64,000 bases of DNA from Pseudomonadales bacterium (GTDB lineage: Bacteria; Pseudomonadota; Gammaproteobacteria; Pseudomonadales; Azotimanducaceae). Below are positions 47,376 to 57,171 of this stretch, in pieces. The position numbers and the translations under genes were made by a program. Positions within the stretch are counted from its first letter, which is position 1. Each line of letters begins with the position of its first letter. The stretch is taken from assembly GCA_029251375.1 (NCBI GenBank), contig JAQXDL010000047.1, positions 1 through 64,000 on the forward strand, read 5' to 3'. The notes under the pieces were generated by a model. It made no database searches. It worked only from the letters and a program-made list of their open reading frames with translations, and had not been told where the DNA came from.

Positions 47376-48629
47376 TTGCGCCCAATCTACTATGGCTACT
47401 GGTTGATTCTCGCCGCATTTGTTGCCCAGTTTATTTCAACAGGTGTGCAAAACTACGTCATCGGTCCGTTTATGATTCCTATGACTGAAGAGCTTGGTTG
47501 GACGCGCGCAGAATTCACGTTACCCAGAACACTGGGTCAGGTTGTCATGGCATTGACTGGTTTCCTGATCGGTAGCCACGTGGATAAACAAGGTGCCAAA
47601 GGTTTTATGCTGATCGGCACGGCGGTTTTAGCCGTCGCACTCTACGGTACATCAATGATTACCAACTTGTGGCACTGGGTATTTTTGAACGGCATCGTCT
47701 TAACGATTGGCGCGGCACTGGTAGGCAACCTCATTGTGAATGTCACCTTGGCAAAGTGGTTCGTTGATTTCCGGGGTCGAGCCGTCGCCTTCGCCGCCAT
47801 GGGTGTATCTTTCGCTGGCGTGCTACTCACGCCATTAACGACCTGGGCCATAGACACATTTGATTGGCGCGCAGCATGGCAATTGTTATCGATCATTACC
47901 GTCATCTGCATTATTCCCGCTGCACTGGCGATGCGTCGTACACCAGAAGATCACGGCTTACATCCGGACGGAAAAACAAGCGAAGAAGTTAATGCAGGCT
48001 TCGCGCAAAGGGCCGCGTTGGATTTCGAGAACTCACTAACTCGCAGCCAGGCGTTACGCACCGGCACCTTCTACTATCTGGTTTTTGCCTTCGCCCTGTT
48101 TTTGATCACAATCCAAGTCATGTTGATTCAAACCGTACCCTTTATGACTGATGCCGGTTATAGCAGAAGCACGGCAGCGCTGATGATTACCGCCGCGTCT
48201 GTGCCTGCGCTATTAGCGAAACCCATCTGGGGTTGGTTAATCGATGGTTTACAGCCCAACCGTCTGGCCGCTACCAGTGCAGCTATCACAGGCTTATCCC
48301 TTTTCATCATCGTATTTGCAGCAAGAGCAGAATCCCTGAATGGTACGATCGCCGGCTTCGTCATCCTAGGCTTGGGCTGGGGCGGCATGATTCCTTTAAC
48401 GGAAGTTATATGGGCGTCGTATTTTGGCAGAAGGTACATCGGTGCGGTCAGAAGCGCGGCTCTGCCCTTCACCATTTTTCTCACTGCGGGTGCTCCCTTG
48501 GCAACCTCGTATTACTTTGACGTTACTGGCAGTTATGACGGTGCAATTCTTGCGGTGGGTTTCTCAAACCTGGTCAGTGCCTTTCTGATTCTCTTTATCA
48601 AGAAACCGGTCGTCCCGAGTTCGTCCTGA
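47376..48629 (+). CDS. MFS transporter (monocarboxylate/OFA-like)
   Basis: A 417-residue protein with about 12 helices. The N-terminus YYGYWLILAAFVAQFISTG and GPFMIPMTEELGWTRAEFTL are typical of the MFS group that includes oxalate/formate antiporters and monocarboxylate carriers. The central loop TPEDHGLHPDG is also common there. The start is TTG with GGAAA upstream. It diverges from the Cache-HAMP gene and converges with feoB. The substrate is unknown. Confidence 0.87.
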   Translation: MRPIYYGYWLILAAFVAQFISTGVQNYVIGPFMIPMTEELGWTRAEFTLPRTLGQVVMALTGFLIGSHVDKQGAKGFMLIGTAVLAVALYGTSMITNLWHWVFLNGIVLTIGAALVGNLIVNVTLAKWFVDFRGRAVAFAAMGVSFAGVLLTPLTTWAIDTFDWRAAWQLLSIITVICIIPAALAMRRTPEDHGLHPDGKTSEEVNAGFAQRAALDFENSLTRSQALRTGTFYYLVFAFALFLITIQVMLIQTVPFMTDAGYSRSTAALMITAASVPALLAKPIWGWLIDGLQPNRLAATSAAITGLSLFIIVFAARAESLNGTIAGFVILGLGWGGMIPLTEVIWASYFGRRYIGAVRSAALPFTIFLTAGAPLATSYYFDVTGSYDGAILAVGFSNLVSAFLILFIKKPVVPSSS

Positions 48630-48684
48630 TGAGCAAGCGAGTCTAAACCCTAAACAGGACGCTAAGCGACATATTGAAAGCCGT

Positions 48685-50844
48685 CTAGCTCACCTGAATC
48701 GCGGGTATCAGATTAGCTGATCGGCGCCCGATACGCTTCAGATTGTGAATAAAAAACCACATCACCAGTACTGAACCCAACAACCAAGAGACGGAAAATG
48801 TCGGATGCTCGGAGAAGGTTCCCAGCTGATAAATGTTACTTGCAGCCACATAGGCGACCGTAGTCGTCCAACTAAAAATAAGTACCATCCAGCGCCAGCC
48901 TGCTTCTTTGGTAATCGCGCCCAAAACGGCAACACAGGGGGCGTAAAGTAGTATGAACACAAGGTATGAAAAAGCTGCGAGTTGACTACCGAACAGCGAC
49001 GCCATATTCGTCAGGGTTGAAGACTGAACACCCTGTTCCTGCGCCGCAATCGATACATTGTCAATATTGGCAATACCTAAGCCCAAGGGGTCTGCAAGAC
49101 CGCTAAGTAAACCGGCGCCATTATCGACAATTGACATCACTGCCGCTTGCGCTGATTGAACAAGATTAGGTGTGCTGTCGTCCTTATCCGCAGCTGTGTA
49201 GAGCGCATCCAAAGTGCCGACGACAGCTTCCTTCGCGAAGATACCGGTAAATAAACCGACCGTCGCAGGCCAGTTATCTTCTTGAACGCCGATAGGTGCA
49301 AAAATCGGCGTAATTGTCTTACCGATTGTAGACAAAGCGGACGCTTCAGAATCTTCATTACCGAATGACCCGTCTGTACTAATTGAATTTAGGAAACTCA
49401 ACGCAATCACAACCAAGACAATAGTCTTGCCCGCTCTAAAAACAAAACTCTTAAGCCTGAACCACGTCGTGATCAATATATTTCGAAGTACAGGAATGTG
49501 ATAGGCAGGCATCTCTTGAAACGAAGGCGTAATTTCATGACCAAAAATCTGACGCCTGAATATGAAGCCCGTCATCACAGCCAGCAGGATGCCTAACAAA
49601 TAAAGTCCAAATACAACATTCTGACCGTTGGATTGAAAAAACGCGGCAGCAAACAAGGCGTACACCGTCAGTCTCGCGCCACAGGACATAAACGGCGCCA
49701 TAGCAATTGTCATTAATCGATCACTGTCACGGCCAAGCGTCCGAGACGCCATGACAGCCGGCACGTTACAACCAAAACCGACGATTAACGGCACAAATGC
49801 CGAGCCCGGTAAACCCAACTTACTCATTAGGCTGTCCACTACAAAAGCCGCTCGCGACATATAACCCGAATCTTCTAGTACGGACAAACACAGAAACAGC
49901 AGACCAATAACGGGGATAAAGGTCGCGACCAATTGAATACCGCCACCTAAACCATCGGCAAGTAACACGATCATCCATTGCGGAAAGGATGCTGATTCAA
50001 GCAACCAACGAAAGCCATCAACAAATACAGCAGCAAACAGGATGTCAAAAAAGTCGATAAAAACAGCGCCAACATTTACCGCAACGGTAAACATCAGATA
50101 CATCATGAATAGAAAGAAAGGGATGCCCAACCATTTATTTAGCACCCAACGATCTATTCGCTCGGTTAACGAGTCAAACACAGGCGAGACCTCAACGGCA
50201 CCATTCACCAATTGGGTTGAACGATGATAACGCCTGATAAGTTTCTCAGGCGCCGACAGTTGCTCCGTGTCTTCAGCTGATGCGTTGTTAATGGCAGTCG
50301 CATCGCTAGAACCTGCAACATGGGTATCTGAATCACTGCTCAGATCGGCTAAATAGGTTTCAAGTTTTTGACTTAACGCCTCAACACCTTCCGAGCGGGA
50401 GGCAACGATCGGGTATACATCGATACCGAGGTTCTGCTGAAGTAAATCGACATCAATTTTGACACCCTGTTGTTCCGCAACATCTAGCATATTCAACGCA
50501 ATAACGATGGGCACGTTCTCTTCGACCAGTTGTTGCGTTAACACGAGGTTGCGTTCTAGATTCGTCGCATCAAGAATATTTATGACAAGATCGACGTCTC
50601 CAGCCCTTAGAAAGTCGAGCGCAATCTTTTCATCTAAGCCTAAGTATTCTTGCTCTAGAGAATAAATACCGGGCAAATCCACTAACTGTATTTGCTGCCC
50701 ACCAAGCGTAAAGGTACCCACTTTTTGCTCTACCGTTACACCCGGCCAGTTACCCACTTTCTGATGTGAACCGGTGAGTCTATTGAAGAGTGTTGTTTTG
50801 CCGGCGTTGGGGTTGCCGATCAGCGCGATGGTGACGAGGCTCAT
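48685..50844 (-). CDS. feoB: Ferrous iron transport protein B
   Basis: A 719-residue inner-membrane Fe(II) transporter with an N-terminal G domain: G1 GNPNAGKTT (residues 9-17), switch GNWPGVTVEQKVG, G3 DLPG and G4 NMLD. The membrane part has the two Gate regions (VPLIVGFGCNVPAVMASRTL and the later CVAVLGAITKEAGW). It is slightly shorter than E. coli FeoB (773). It overlaps feoA by 4 bp, so the two are coupled. No feoC follows. Confidence 0.96.
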   Translation of the reverse strand: MSLVTIALIGNPNAGKTTLFNRLTGSHQKVGNWPGVTVEQKVGTFTLGGQQIQLVDLPGIYSLEQEYLGLDEKIALDFLRAGDVDLVINILDATNLERNLVLTQQLVEENVPIVIALNMLDVAEQQGVKIDVDLLQQNLGIDVYPIVASRSEGVEALSQKLETYLADLSSDSDTHVAGSSDATAINNASAEDTEQLSAPEKLIRRYHRSTQLVNGAVEVSPVFDSLTERIDRWVLNKWLGIPFFLFMMYLMFTVAVNVGAVFIDFFDILFAAVFVDGFRWLLESASFPQWMIVLLADGLGGGIQLVATFIPVIGLLFLCLSVLEDSGYMSRAAFVVDSLMSKLGLPGSAFVPLIVGFGCNVPAVMASRTLGRDSDRLMTIAMAPFMSCGARLTVYALFAAAFFQSNGQNVVFGLYLLGILLAVMTGFIFRRQIFGHEITPSFQEMPAYHIPVLRNILITTWFRLKSFVFRAGKTIVLVVIALSFLNSISTDGSFGNEDSEASALSTIGKTITPIFAPIGVQEDNWPATVGLFTGIFAKEAVVGTLDALYTAADKDDSTPNLVQSAQAAVMSIVDNGAGLLSGLADPLGLGIANIDNVSIAAQEQGVQSSTLTNMASLFGSQLAAFSYLVFILLYAPCVAVLGAITKEAGWRWMVLIFSWTTTVAYVAASNIYQLGTFSEHPTFSVSWLLGSVLVMWFFIHNLKRIGRRSANLIPAIQVS

Positions 50845-51071
50845 GTTGTTGCCTCCACGAAGATCTGTTCTGCTTCTTGCTTTCGAATACTGATAAGCGT
50901 GCCGCCAACACGCACTTGCATGGGGTCGCCGGTCGGTGCAAACCTCAACACGTCCATCATTACGCCTGGGTATACACCAAGCGCATATAAGCGGCTCTGT
51001 AGCTCTTTGTTTTCGTCAGCGGCGGACTGCACTCGGCATTGTGCACCAGCGGATATCTCGGCGAGTTTCAT
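50841..51071 (-). CDS. feoA: Ferrous iron transport protein A
   Basis: A 76-residue SH3-like protein of the FeoA family, with RLYALGVYPGVMMDVLRFAP and VRVGGTLISIRKQEAEQIFV. It assists FeoB at the inner membrane. It is the first gene of a two-gene operon, and a Fur box lies 56 bp upstream of its ATG. Confidence 0.95.
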   Translation of the reverse strand: MKLAEISAGAQCRVQSAADENKELQSRLYALGVYPGVMMDVLRFAPTGDPMQVRVGGTLISIRKQEAEQIFVEATT

Positions 51072-51126
51072 ATCTTTACATCTAAATCGATCAACAGTTT
51101 AAGACTGCGTGCATCCTAAACTATAT

Positions 51127-51145
51127 GAGAACAATTATCATTACC
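51127..51145 (-). promoter_or_regulatory. Fur box upstream of feoAB
   Basis: Read on the minus strand the site is GGTAATGATAATTGTTCTC, which agrees with the 19-bp Fur consensus GATAATGATAATCATTATC at 15 positions. It lies between the feoA start (51071) and the SDR stop (51159), as expected for repression of feoAB by Fe(II)-Fur. Confidence 0.8.
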
Positions 51146-51158
51146 ATCATTGCACCGA

Positions 51159-51956
51159 CTATAACTCAGCGCAAATATGACCGCCATCGACAACCACGGT
51201 CGAGCCTGTCATGTAGCTCGATGCATTCGATGACAGCAGCAGAATCGGGCCATCGAGATCTTCAAATTCACCATAACGCCGCATCGGAATGCCACTTTGA
51301 AAGGATTCTGACATCTCACTTTCCAGCAATATGCGGCTGACATCCGTAAGGATGTATCCAGGCGCCAGAGCATTAACGCGGACCCCATAGCGAGCGCCCT
51401 CTAGCGCCATAATCTCTGTTGCCTTGACAAGCGCTGCTTTTGATACAGCATAGGGGAACTGACCCTTAATTGTGCGAAATGCTGTGATTGAGGCGATATT
51501 GACGATCGTGCCAGTTCTTGCTTTATCAGCGCCAACCATCTGCGTAAACATCTTCGACAAACGCCAAACGGACTTTAAGTTGGTGTCAAATACATAGTCC
51601 CAATCATCCTCGTCGATCATAGAGTAGGTCTTTGCACCCGCCTCGACCCCCGCATTGTTTATCAAGACATCGATCTTGCCCATTTTCGATTCAGCGTCCT
51701 GCAGAAACTGCTCGGCGCTGTCAGCATTAGTGACATCAAGCGTAAGCCCAAGCGCACTGCCGCCGTTTTCGTTAATTTCAGCAACCCGCTGCGCAACCTT
51801 TTCGGTGCGCCGTGCACCCAGCACAACCGATGCACCAGCACTGGCGAGTACACCAGCAAAATGATGACCAAAACCTGAAGATGCACCGGTTATAGCGACA
51901 GTCTTGCCCGTCATATCAAAAGTACTTAAACTTTTGTTCGTTTCTGCTGCATCCAT
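51159..51956 (-). CDS. SDR family oxidoreductase (classical)
   Basis: A 265-residue enzyme with TGASSGFG (residues about 23-30), NNAG, NIASITA and the catalytic pair in YAVSKAA. It ends SYMTGSTVVVDGGHICAEL. It resembles 3-oxoacyl-ACP reductase-like and gluconate dehydrogenase-like members, and the substrate is unknown. GGAGAGG precedes the ATG. It ends next to the Fur box but is probably not part of the feo operon. Confidence 0.9.
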   Translation of the reverse strand: MDAAETNKSLSTFDMTGKTVAITGASSGFGHHFAGVLASAGASVVLGARRTEKVAQRVAEINENGGSALGLTLDVTNADSAEQFLQDAESKMGKIDVLINNAGVEAGAKTYSMIDEDDWDYVFDTNLKSVWRLSKMFTQMVGADKARTGTIVNIASITAFRTIKGQFPYAVSKAALVKATEIMALEGARYGVRVNALAPGYILTDVSRILLESEMSESFQSGIPMRRYGEFEDLDGPILLLSSNASSYMTGSTVVVDGGHICAEL

Positions 51957-52160
51957 CGTGTCCTCTCCCTATTCAACAATTAGTGTTAAGCGATATTCGC
52001 CTTGATGATTACTATTAAGCCACTGAGTATCCGCTCGTTGAGACTTATGTAAATTACCGTCAATGTCATCACGACCGTCGGTATATTACAACAGTTCCTC
52101 CAAACCCTTGTATCATTGTGACCGTCTAACTGTATATACAATCGTTGTTGCCGGTATCCC

Positions 52161-53459
52161 ATGCTATTAAACGACCTATCAAATCAAGAACAGCTGAAGA
52201 TGACCGAACTGGTGCGGATGAAACGTATCGCATCCGGTTTACTCATATTGATGACGGTCATATTTATCGTTAGCCGCTATTTCCATGCACAATTACCATG
52301 GCTGGGCTATATCGAAGCTACTGCCGAGGCGGCTATGGTCGGCGCGATTGCGGATTGGTTTGCGGTCACTGCACTTTTTCGACATCCCCTTGGCATCAAG
52401 ATTCCGCACACCGCAATCATCCCCAACAGAAAAAACAGCATTGCTGAGCAATTCGGTCTCTTCGTTCAAGAGAACTTCTTATCGGAAGACGTCATTTCCG
52501 ACAAAATCAGGTCGATGCAATTGAGTCATCGCGTCGCCAAATGGATTTCTGAACCCGACAATGCCGACGCGATTGCCACTCAAATCACCTCAGGCATCGC
52601 CGGGGTTGTGAAAGTGATGGATGATAAAGACATTCGACACATGATCGAAAATAAACTTCAGCAACAAATCCGTGAAACCTCATTTGCACCCATAATCGGC
52701 GACATACTGACCTTTGTTACATCCGGTAAGCGACAGCAAGACTTATTCGACTCTTTTGTCGGCATCGGTCTGCATTTACTCGAAGACAGTGACGCTGATA
52801 TTCGACAAACAGTTGAAGAAGAAACGCCGTGGTGGTTTCCAGGTACTGTCGATCGAGCGATATATCACAAAATTGTTAGATCCGTCAGTAAAACCCTATA
52901 CGAAATGCAGGTCGACATTTTTCACCCGATGCGCATTCGCTTGATGAAAATGAGCACAGATTTCATGACGGATTTAAAACTTTCCGAGGAAATCAAAGAG
53001 AAGGAAATTGCCCTTAAGGAAGACTTCTTAAACGCACCTGCGCTAGATGAATTCGCCCATTCACTTTGGGCTGACATCAAGACAGCGTTGTTGAATCAAA
53101 GCCAAAACCCGGACGCCGAGCTCAAACAAGCTATCGCTGACGCCGTCAGAGGCTTTGGTGAGTCAATCCTCAAGGATGAAGTCTTAGCGGCAAAAATAGA
53201 TGGTTGGGCTGAAGACAGTGCGAGGTATTTGATTCGTACCTACGGTCATGAAGTCGCAAACCTTGTTTCACAAACCATTGAAGGTTGGGACCCGCAAGCC
53301 GCTTCCGAACGAATCGAATTGCAAATTGGCAAAGATCTTCAATTTATACGCATCAATGGCACGGTGGTTGGAGGTCTCGCTGGCCTCAGCATCTATAGCC
53401 TGTCGCAACTGTTCGCATCGATTCCGGTTGATCAGTTACCACAATGGCTGCAGCCCTAA
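52161..53459 (+). CDS. DUF445 family membrane protein
   Basis: A 432-residue protein with the DUF445 N-terminus: a membrane helix (about 23-43), then EATAEAAMVGAIADWFAVTALFRHPLGIKIPHTAIIP. A long helical domain and a final hydrophobic segment follow (GTVVGGLAGLSIYSLSQLF). The family's function is not known. An internal ATG at 52200 is an alternative start. It converges with the broken methyltransferase gene. Confidence 0.87.
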   Translation: MLLNDLSNQEQLKMTELVRMKRIASGLLILMTVIFIVSRYFHAQLPWLGYIEATAEAAMVGAIADWFAVTALFRHPLGIKIPHTAIIPNRKNSIAEQFGLFVQENFLSEDVISDKIRSMQLSHRVAKWISEPDNADAIATQITSGIAGVVKVMDDKDIRHMIENKLQQQIRETSFAPIIGDILTFVTSGKRQQDLFDSFVGIGLHLLEDSDADIRQTVEEETPWWFPGTVDRAIYHKIVRSVSKTLYEMQVDIFHPMRIRLMKMSTDFMTDLKLSEEIKEKEIALKEDFLNAPALDEFAHSLWADIKTALLNQSQNPDAELKQAIADAVRGFGESILKDEVLAAKIDGWAEDSARYLIRTYGHEVANLVSQTIEGWDPQAASERIELQIGKDLQFIRINGTVVGGLAGLSIYSLSQLFASIPVDQLPQWLQP

Positions 53460-53543
53460 TTGCATTGCAACGTCTGCACCAAACCTCGGACCGGCACGTT
53501 GTTATGACTGACCGTATGACTTGCTGCTTTTACGAAAGCTACC

Positions 53544-54305
53544 CTACGGCTTTGTTAACTTTAGAACAAAGCGATCTGTTGCACCGCGACTAGCAAATAC
53601 ATTTTGACTCTTATCGTCATTTGGATTTGCAAGCACATCACTGGATTCAACAATGAAGCCCGCCTTTTCGGCGACTTCAATGGCCTGTGATTGGGTCATG
53701 CGATGAAGTTTGGCGTTGTCCTGACTCGGGTCACCATTGTGATCAACCACACCCATTATGCCACCGGGTTTCAGCAACGATTTGATATTGCTGAGCATGT
53801 CTACTGCCGCCTCTGGGGATCGGTTATAGACGTCATGTAAATTCAAAGCCGTAAATGCTGCATCCAGACTATTGGCCGTCAGCTGAAGATCAGTCAACTC
53901 TGTATCGAGCCGAACAACATTCGCGAGACGATTGTTAGACAAGCGCGCAGACAGTGCTTTGACGTTATAACCCTCTCTCATGCGCAATACAAAATCGGGG
54001 TTTTGTGCGTAAACCGGACCATCTTGCCCAACGGTCATCGCAAGTGCTTCCGTGCAGTAGCCACTGGCGGCAATAACGTCAAGCACCTGCATGCCTGGCT
54101 CAATACCCAGAAAAGCTAAAACCTCGGCTGGCTTAGGGCCAGCATCTCTGGCTTTGTCTTCATCTTATATATCGGACTGCAACAAATCAGTAATGGCTAC
54201 CTGTTTAGACACACTCGTTTCTTTGTCCGCTGTATTATCTGCAGACGCACCGCCAATTAAAGCCGCCGCAAAAACGAGGCTCATAAATAATTTCACACTG
54301 TTCAT
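53544..54305 (-). pseudogene. Exported SAM-dependent methyltransferase-like gene interrupted by an in-frame TAA
   Basis: ATG at 54305, with AGAGGA at the right spacing, opens a frame with a signal peptide (MNSVKLFMSLVFAAALIGG) that reads 46 codons to a TAA at 54165-54167. The same frame continues DEDKARDAGPKPAEVLAFLGI and then the SAM-binding motif PGMQVLDVIAASGYCTE, to the stop at 53544. Homologues I know of this type keep the (A)RDAGRKPAEVLAF stretch before the Rossmann core, so the TAA splits one gene. The part from ATG 54092 (182 residues) could still be made, but without a signal peptide. Confidence 0.78.
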
Positions 54306-54394
54306 TAGCATTTCCTCTAACCGAAACTTCAGGTGATATTAAGTAAATTAACTACTCATTCAGCAGACGTAAGTTTTTATAAGTTTAGTTTGCC

Positions 54395-55846
54395 TTACGT
54401 CACCGATTGACTAATCGCATTGCGAAAGCCGCTATACTTAGGTTGATCTATCGCAATTTGATTCACAGCAGTTTGCCTTAGATGATGTTGTAGTGCCTCA
54501 TCATGTAACGATTGACTGCCGTCGCGTAAGGCATGCACCAACTTCCAACGCAGACTACCAAGATCAGTTTGCTCGCCCGTGAATGCTTGCAAGCGAGCAA
54601 GCTCAGCCTGCTTTGCCTTCGCACCAAGCTGCCATTCTCGCAAAGCGATATCGAGTGAGTTTGAAGAAACTCGGGCTAAGAAGTTCACTCGCCCGGTCGT
54701 CTCTGCCATAACGTCAGCACGGAGAAAATCTCTTACACTGGTAAGCAACTCGTCAACTCGAGGCATATCAAGGTCGTTAGAATCGGAGTCAGGAGTTATC
54801 AACTCAACAGCACCGGGGATCAGCAGATTGACACAATCTATTTGGCACTCGGAACTTCGTCGACCAATCGCCGGCCGCTCAACGGTTTTGTCCGGTCCAT
54901 TGCGATAATGCTCCGCCATACCCAAACAACCGACCGCCCACCAGAAAGACCCGAACACTTCCCAAAATTTGACAGCCTTCGGATCGACCTTCTGGCCACT
55001 GACTTCTTCATAACCTTTAAATAGGTCTTCATAATCGCCAAAACCACCGACGGGTTTGGCGCCACCAAAACGCCAAGAATTCACACATATCCAACCAAGG
55101 TCTCGCATCGGATCACCGATGTGTGCAAGCTCCCAGTCAAGTACCGCAACAATCTCTGATTCAGAAACCATGAAGTTACCGTTTCGAAAATCATTGTGAA
55201 CGAGCGCCGGTGTGTAGGATTCGGGCAAATTATCCATCAACCAGACAGCGGTATAGTCAATCATTGGGTGAGGCGTATCGAACAACTTGTATCGCTCCCA
55301 CGTTTGTTCAACAAAATCTCTTGGCGACACTTCATCCAGCTTTTGACGTAAACCAGTTTGGTCCAAATCAATCTGGTGAACCTGTGCCATGATCTTGCCG
55401 CATTCGTAAGCAAGTGATTCTCGTAAGCCCGCGTAAGCCTCACCGCGCGTGATACGTGCACCCAACGCTTCCCCTTCAAGCCACTCCATAATAAAGCCAC
55501 TGCCAAGGTCATCGGATGGCTTTAACACATAATAGATTTCAGGTTCAGGTACCCCAGAGCGTTTTGCACTTTGAATCAGCAGCGCTTCTGCTTCCAGCCC
55601 AGGGTGACCAACAACAGGTTCACTCTGTATGCCACCGGCGGCTCGACGCATGGCATGGACAACATTACCCAGCTGAGTTTCGACAGTAATTCGATACGTC
55701 TCCTGGCTCGCGCCTCCTGAGAGGCGCTCAACGGAGACAAGTGAAACAAAACCAAAGTCTGTTTCATCGAAAGATTGGCGATAAACCTGCTCGAGCTTTT
55801 GCTCAAACGTTTGCTGAACATTTTCCAAACTGGACGACCCGCTCAT
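54395..55846 (-). CDS. Phosphotransferase family protein (APH/ACAD10-like kinase fold)
   Basis: A 483-residue protein with an aminoglycoside-phosphotransferase-like kinase fold. The N-lobe has LSGGASQETYRI. The catalytic loop is LVHNDFRNGNFM, and the metal-binding motif is VLDWELAHIGDPMRDLGW. A helical C-terminal extension of about 130 residues follows. Such proteins often sit beside acyl-CoA dehydrogenases, as here: its ATG directly follows the TAA of the dehydrogenase gene. It may phosphorylate a hydroxyacyl-CoA or hydroxy-acid intermediate, as proposed for ACAD10/11. Confidence 0.88.
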   Translation of the reverse strand: MSGSSSLENVQQTFEQKLEQVYRQSFDETDFGFVSLVSVERLSGGASQETYRITVETQLGNVVHAMRRAAGGIQSEPVVGHPGLEAEALLIQSAKRSGVPEPEIYYVLKPSDDLGSGFIMEWLEGEALGARITRGEAYAGLRESLAYECGKIMAQVHQIDLDQTGLRQKLDEVSPRDFVEQTWERYKLFDTPHPMIDYTAVWLMDNLPESYTPALVHNDFRNGNFMVSESEIVAVLDWELAHIGDPMRDLGWICVNSWRFGGAKPVGGFGDYEDLFKGYEEVSGQKVDPKAVKFWEVFGSFWWAVGCLGMAEHYRNGPDKTVERPAIGRRSSECQIDCVNLLIPGAVELITPDSDSNDLDMPRVDELLTSVRDFLRADVMAETTGRVNFLARVSSNSLDIALREWQLGAKAKQAELARLQAFTGEQTDLGSLRWKLVHALRDGSQSLHDEALQHHLRQTAVNQIAIDQPKYSGFRNAISQSVT

Positions 55847-57118
55847 TTAATCTTCTCTTACACCTTTTGGTGCCTGTTGCTTCATGAACCCAAACATATA
55901 ACCCGCAATCCGGCGAATTTGAATCTCTTCTGCACCCTCGGTGATTCTGTATCGGCGATGATGTCGGTAAATATGTTCAAACGGTTTATGTCGTGAGTAA
56001 CCCAAGCCACCGTGCACCTGCATTGCTCTATCAGCGGCATCACAACAGAGTCGATTGGCGTAGAAGTTACACATCGACACCTTGTCTGACACCTTGAAGT
56101 TACCGTAAGTATCCATCTGCCAGGCAGTCTTATGAATCAATGCTCGCAGTAGTTCACACTGGGTTTGCAATTCCGCCAGAGGAAACTGAATGCCTTGATT
56201 AGTTGATAGGGGCTTTCCGAACGGTTTACGTTCCATTGCGTACTTAACTGATTCAGTCACACAGAACTGCGCGGCACCTAGGCTAGATGCGGCCTGTCGA
56301 ATACGGTTTTCATTGAAAAAATGCTGAACGACGCCTAAACCGCGGCCTTCTCCACCAAAAACAGCATCATCGGATACATAGACGTCTGACAAAGACACCC
56401 GTCCGTGGTCGGTCGGCATGTTGAAGGTCCACAGCATCTCTTCAACTTTAAAACCTTCAGAGTTTGTTGGCACTAAGAACGCCGTGATGCCGTCGCCGTC
56501 ACCCGGTTTGCCGCTCGTTCTGGCTAGGATCATGTCATAGGCGGCCTTGTGAATACCCGTGTTCCATGTCTTAGCACCGTTAATTCGCCAACCGTCGCCG
56601 TCTCTAACAGCACTGGTCTCCATGTGAGTCGCGTCCGAACCGTGGTCAGGTTCCGTAATACCAAATGCAAAACCTCGCTTGCCTTCGAGCAGCAACGGTA
56701 TCCATTCATCTTTTTGGGTGTCGGTGCCGTAAGCTAGCATCAGCAGCAAGCCTACATTGTTGGCAACGATTGAATGTTCATTCTGCAGGTCGTTATGCAG
56801 GCCGAGACCCATTGAAGCAAAATGTTCGCGAATGATTGCCATACCCAAGTTGCTGCCATCTTGGCCACCATACTCTTTAGGGACCGGATATCGATAGTGA
56901 CCCGCCGCATCAGCTCTACGCCTCGCCTCGCCTAACAATGCCTCCCATTCTTCATTCGGTAAACCACCTCTATCCCAGTCGGTGCGAGCATCTTCGCGCC
57001 GATGATCAAAAAATCGAATATTGTCATCCTGCTGCTCAAGGGGCTTTATGTCCGACTCAATAAATGCGTCAAGTACACCGAGGTAATCTTGGATATCCTG
57101 TGGTATATCGAAATTCAT
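55847..57118 (-). CDS. Acyl-CoA dehydrogenase family protein
   Basis: A 423-residue flavoenzyme. FAD/substrate motifs are FAFGITEPDHGSDATHM and INGAKTWNTGIHKAAYD. The C-terminal part has MQVHGGLGYSRHKPFEHIYRHHRRYRITEGAEEIQ, containing the region of the catalytic Glu. AGGAAGAG precedes the ATG. It is flanked by a DJ-1/PfpI gene 53 bp upstream and the phosphotransferase directly downstream, probably one operon. Confidence 0.92.
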   Translation of the reverse strand: MNFDIPQDIQDYLGVLDAFIESDIKPLEQQDDNIRFFDHRREDARTDWDRGGLPNEEWEALLGEARRRADAAGHYRYPVPKEYGGQDGSNLGMAIIREHFASMGLGLHNDLQNEHSIVANNVGLLLMLAYGTDTQKDEWIPLLLEGKRGFAFGITEPDHGSDATHMETSAVRDGDGWRINGAKTWNTGIHKAAYDMILARTSGKPGDGDGITAFLVPTNSEGFKVEEMLWTFNMPTDHGRVSLSDVYVSDDAVFGGEGRGLGVVQHFFNENRIRQAASSLGAAQFCVTESVKYAMERKPFGKPLSTNQGIQFPLAELQTQCELLRALIHKTAWQMDTYGNFKVSDKVSMCNFYANRLCCDAADRAMQVHGGLGYSRHKPFEHIYRHHRRYRITEGAEEIQIRRIAGYMFGFMKQQAPKGVRED

Positions 57119-57171
57119 AACACTCTTCCTACGTTGATATTAAAATTTAAAAAATATTACTGTCATAAAAA

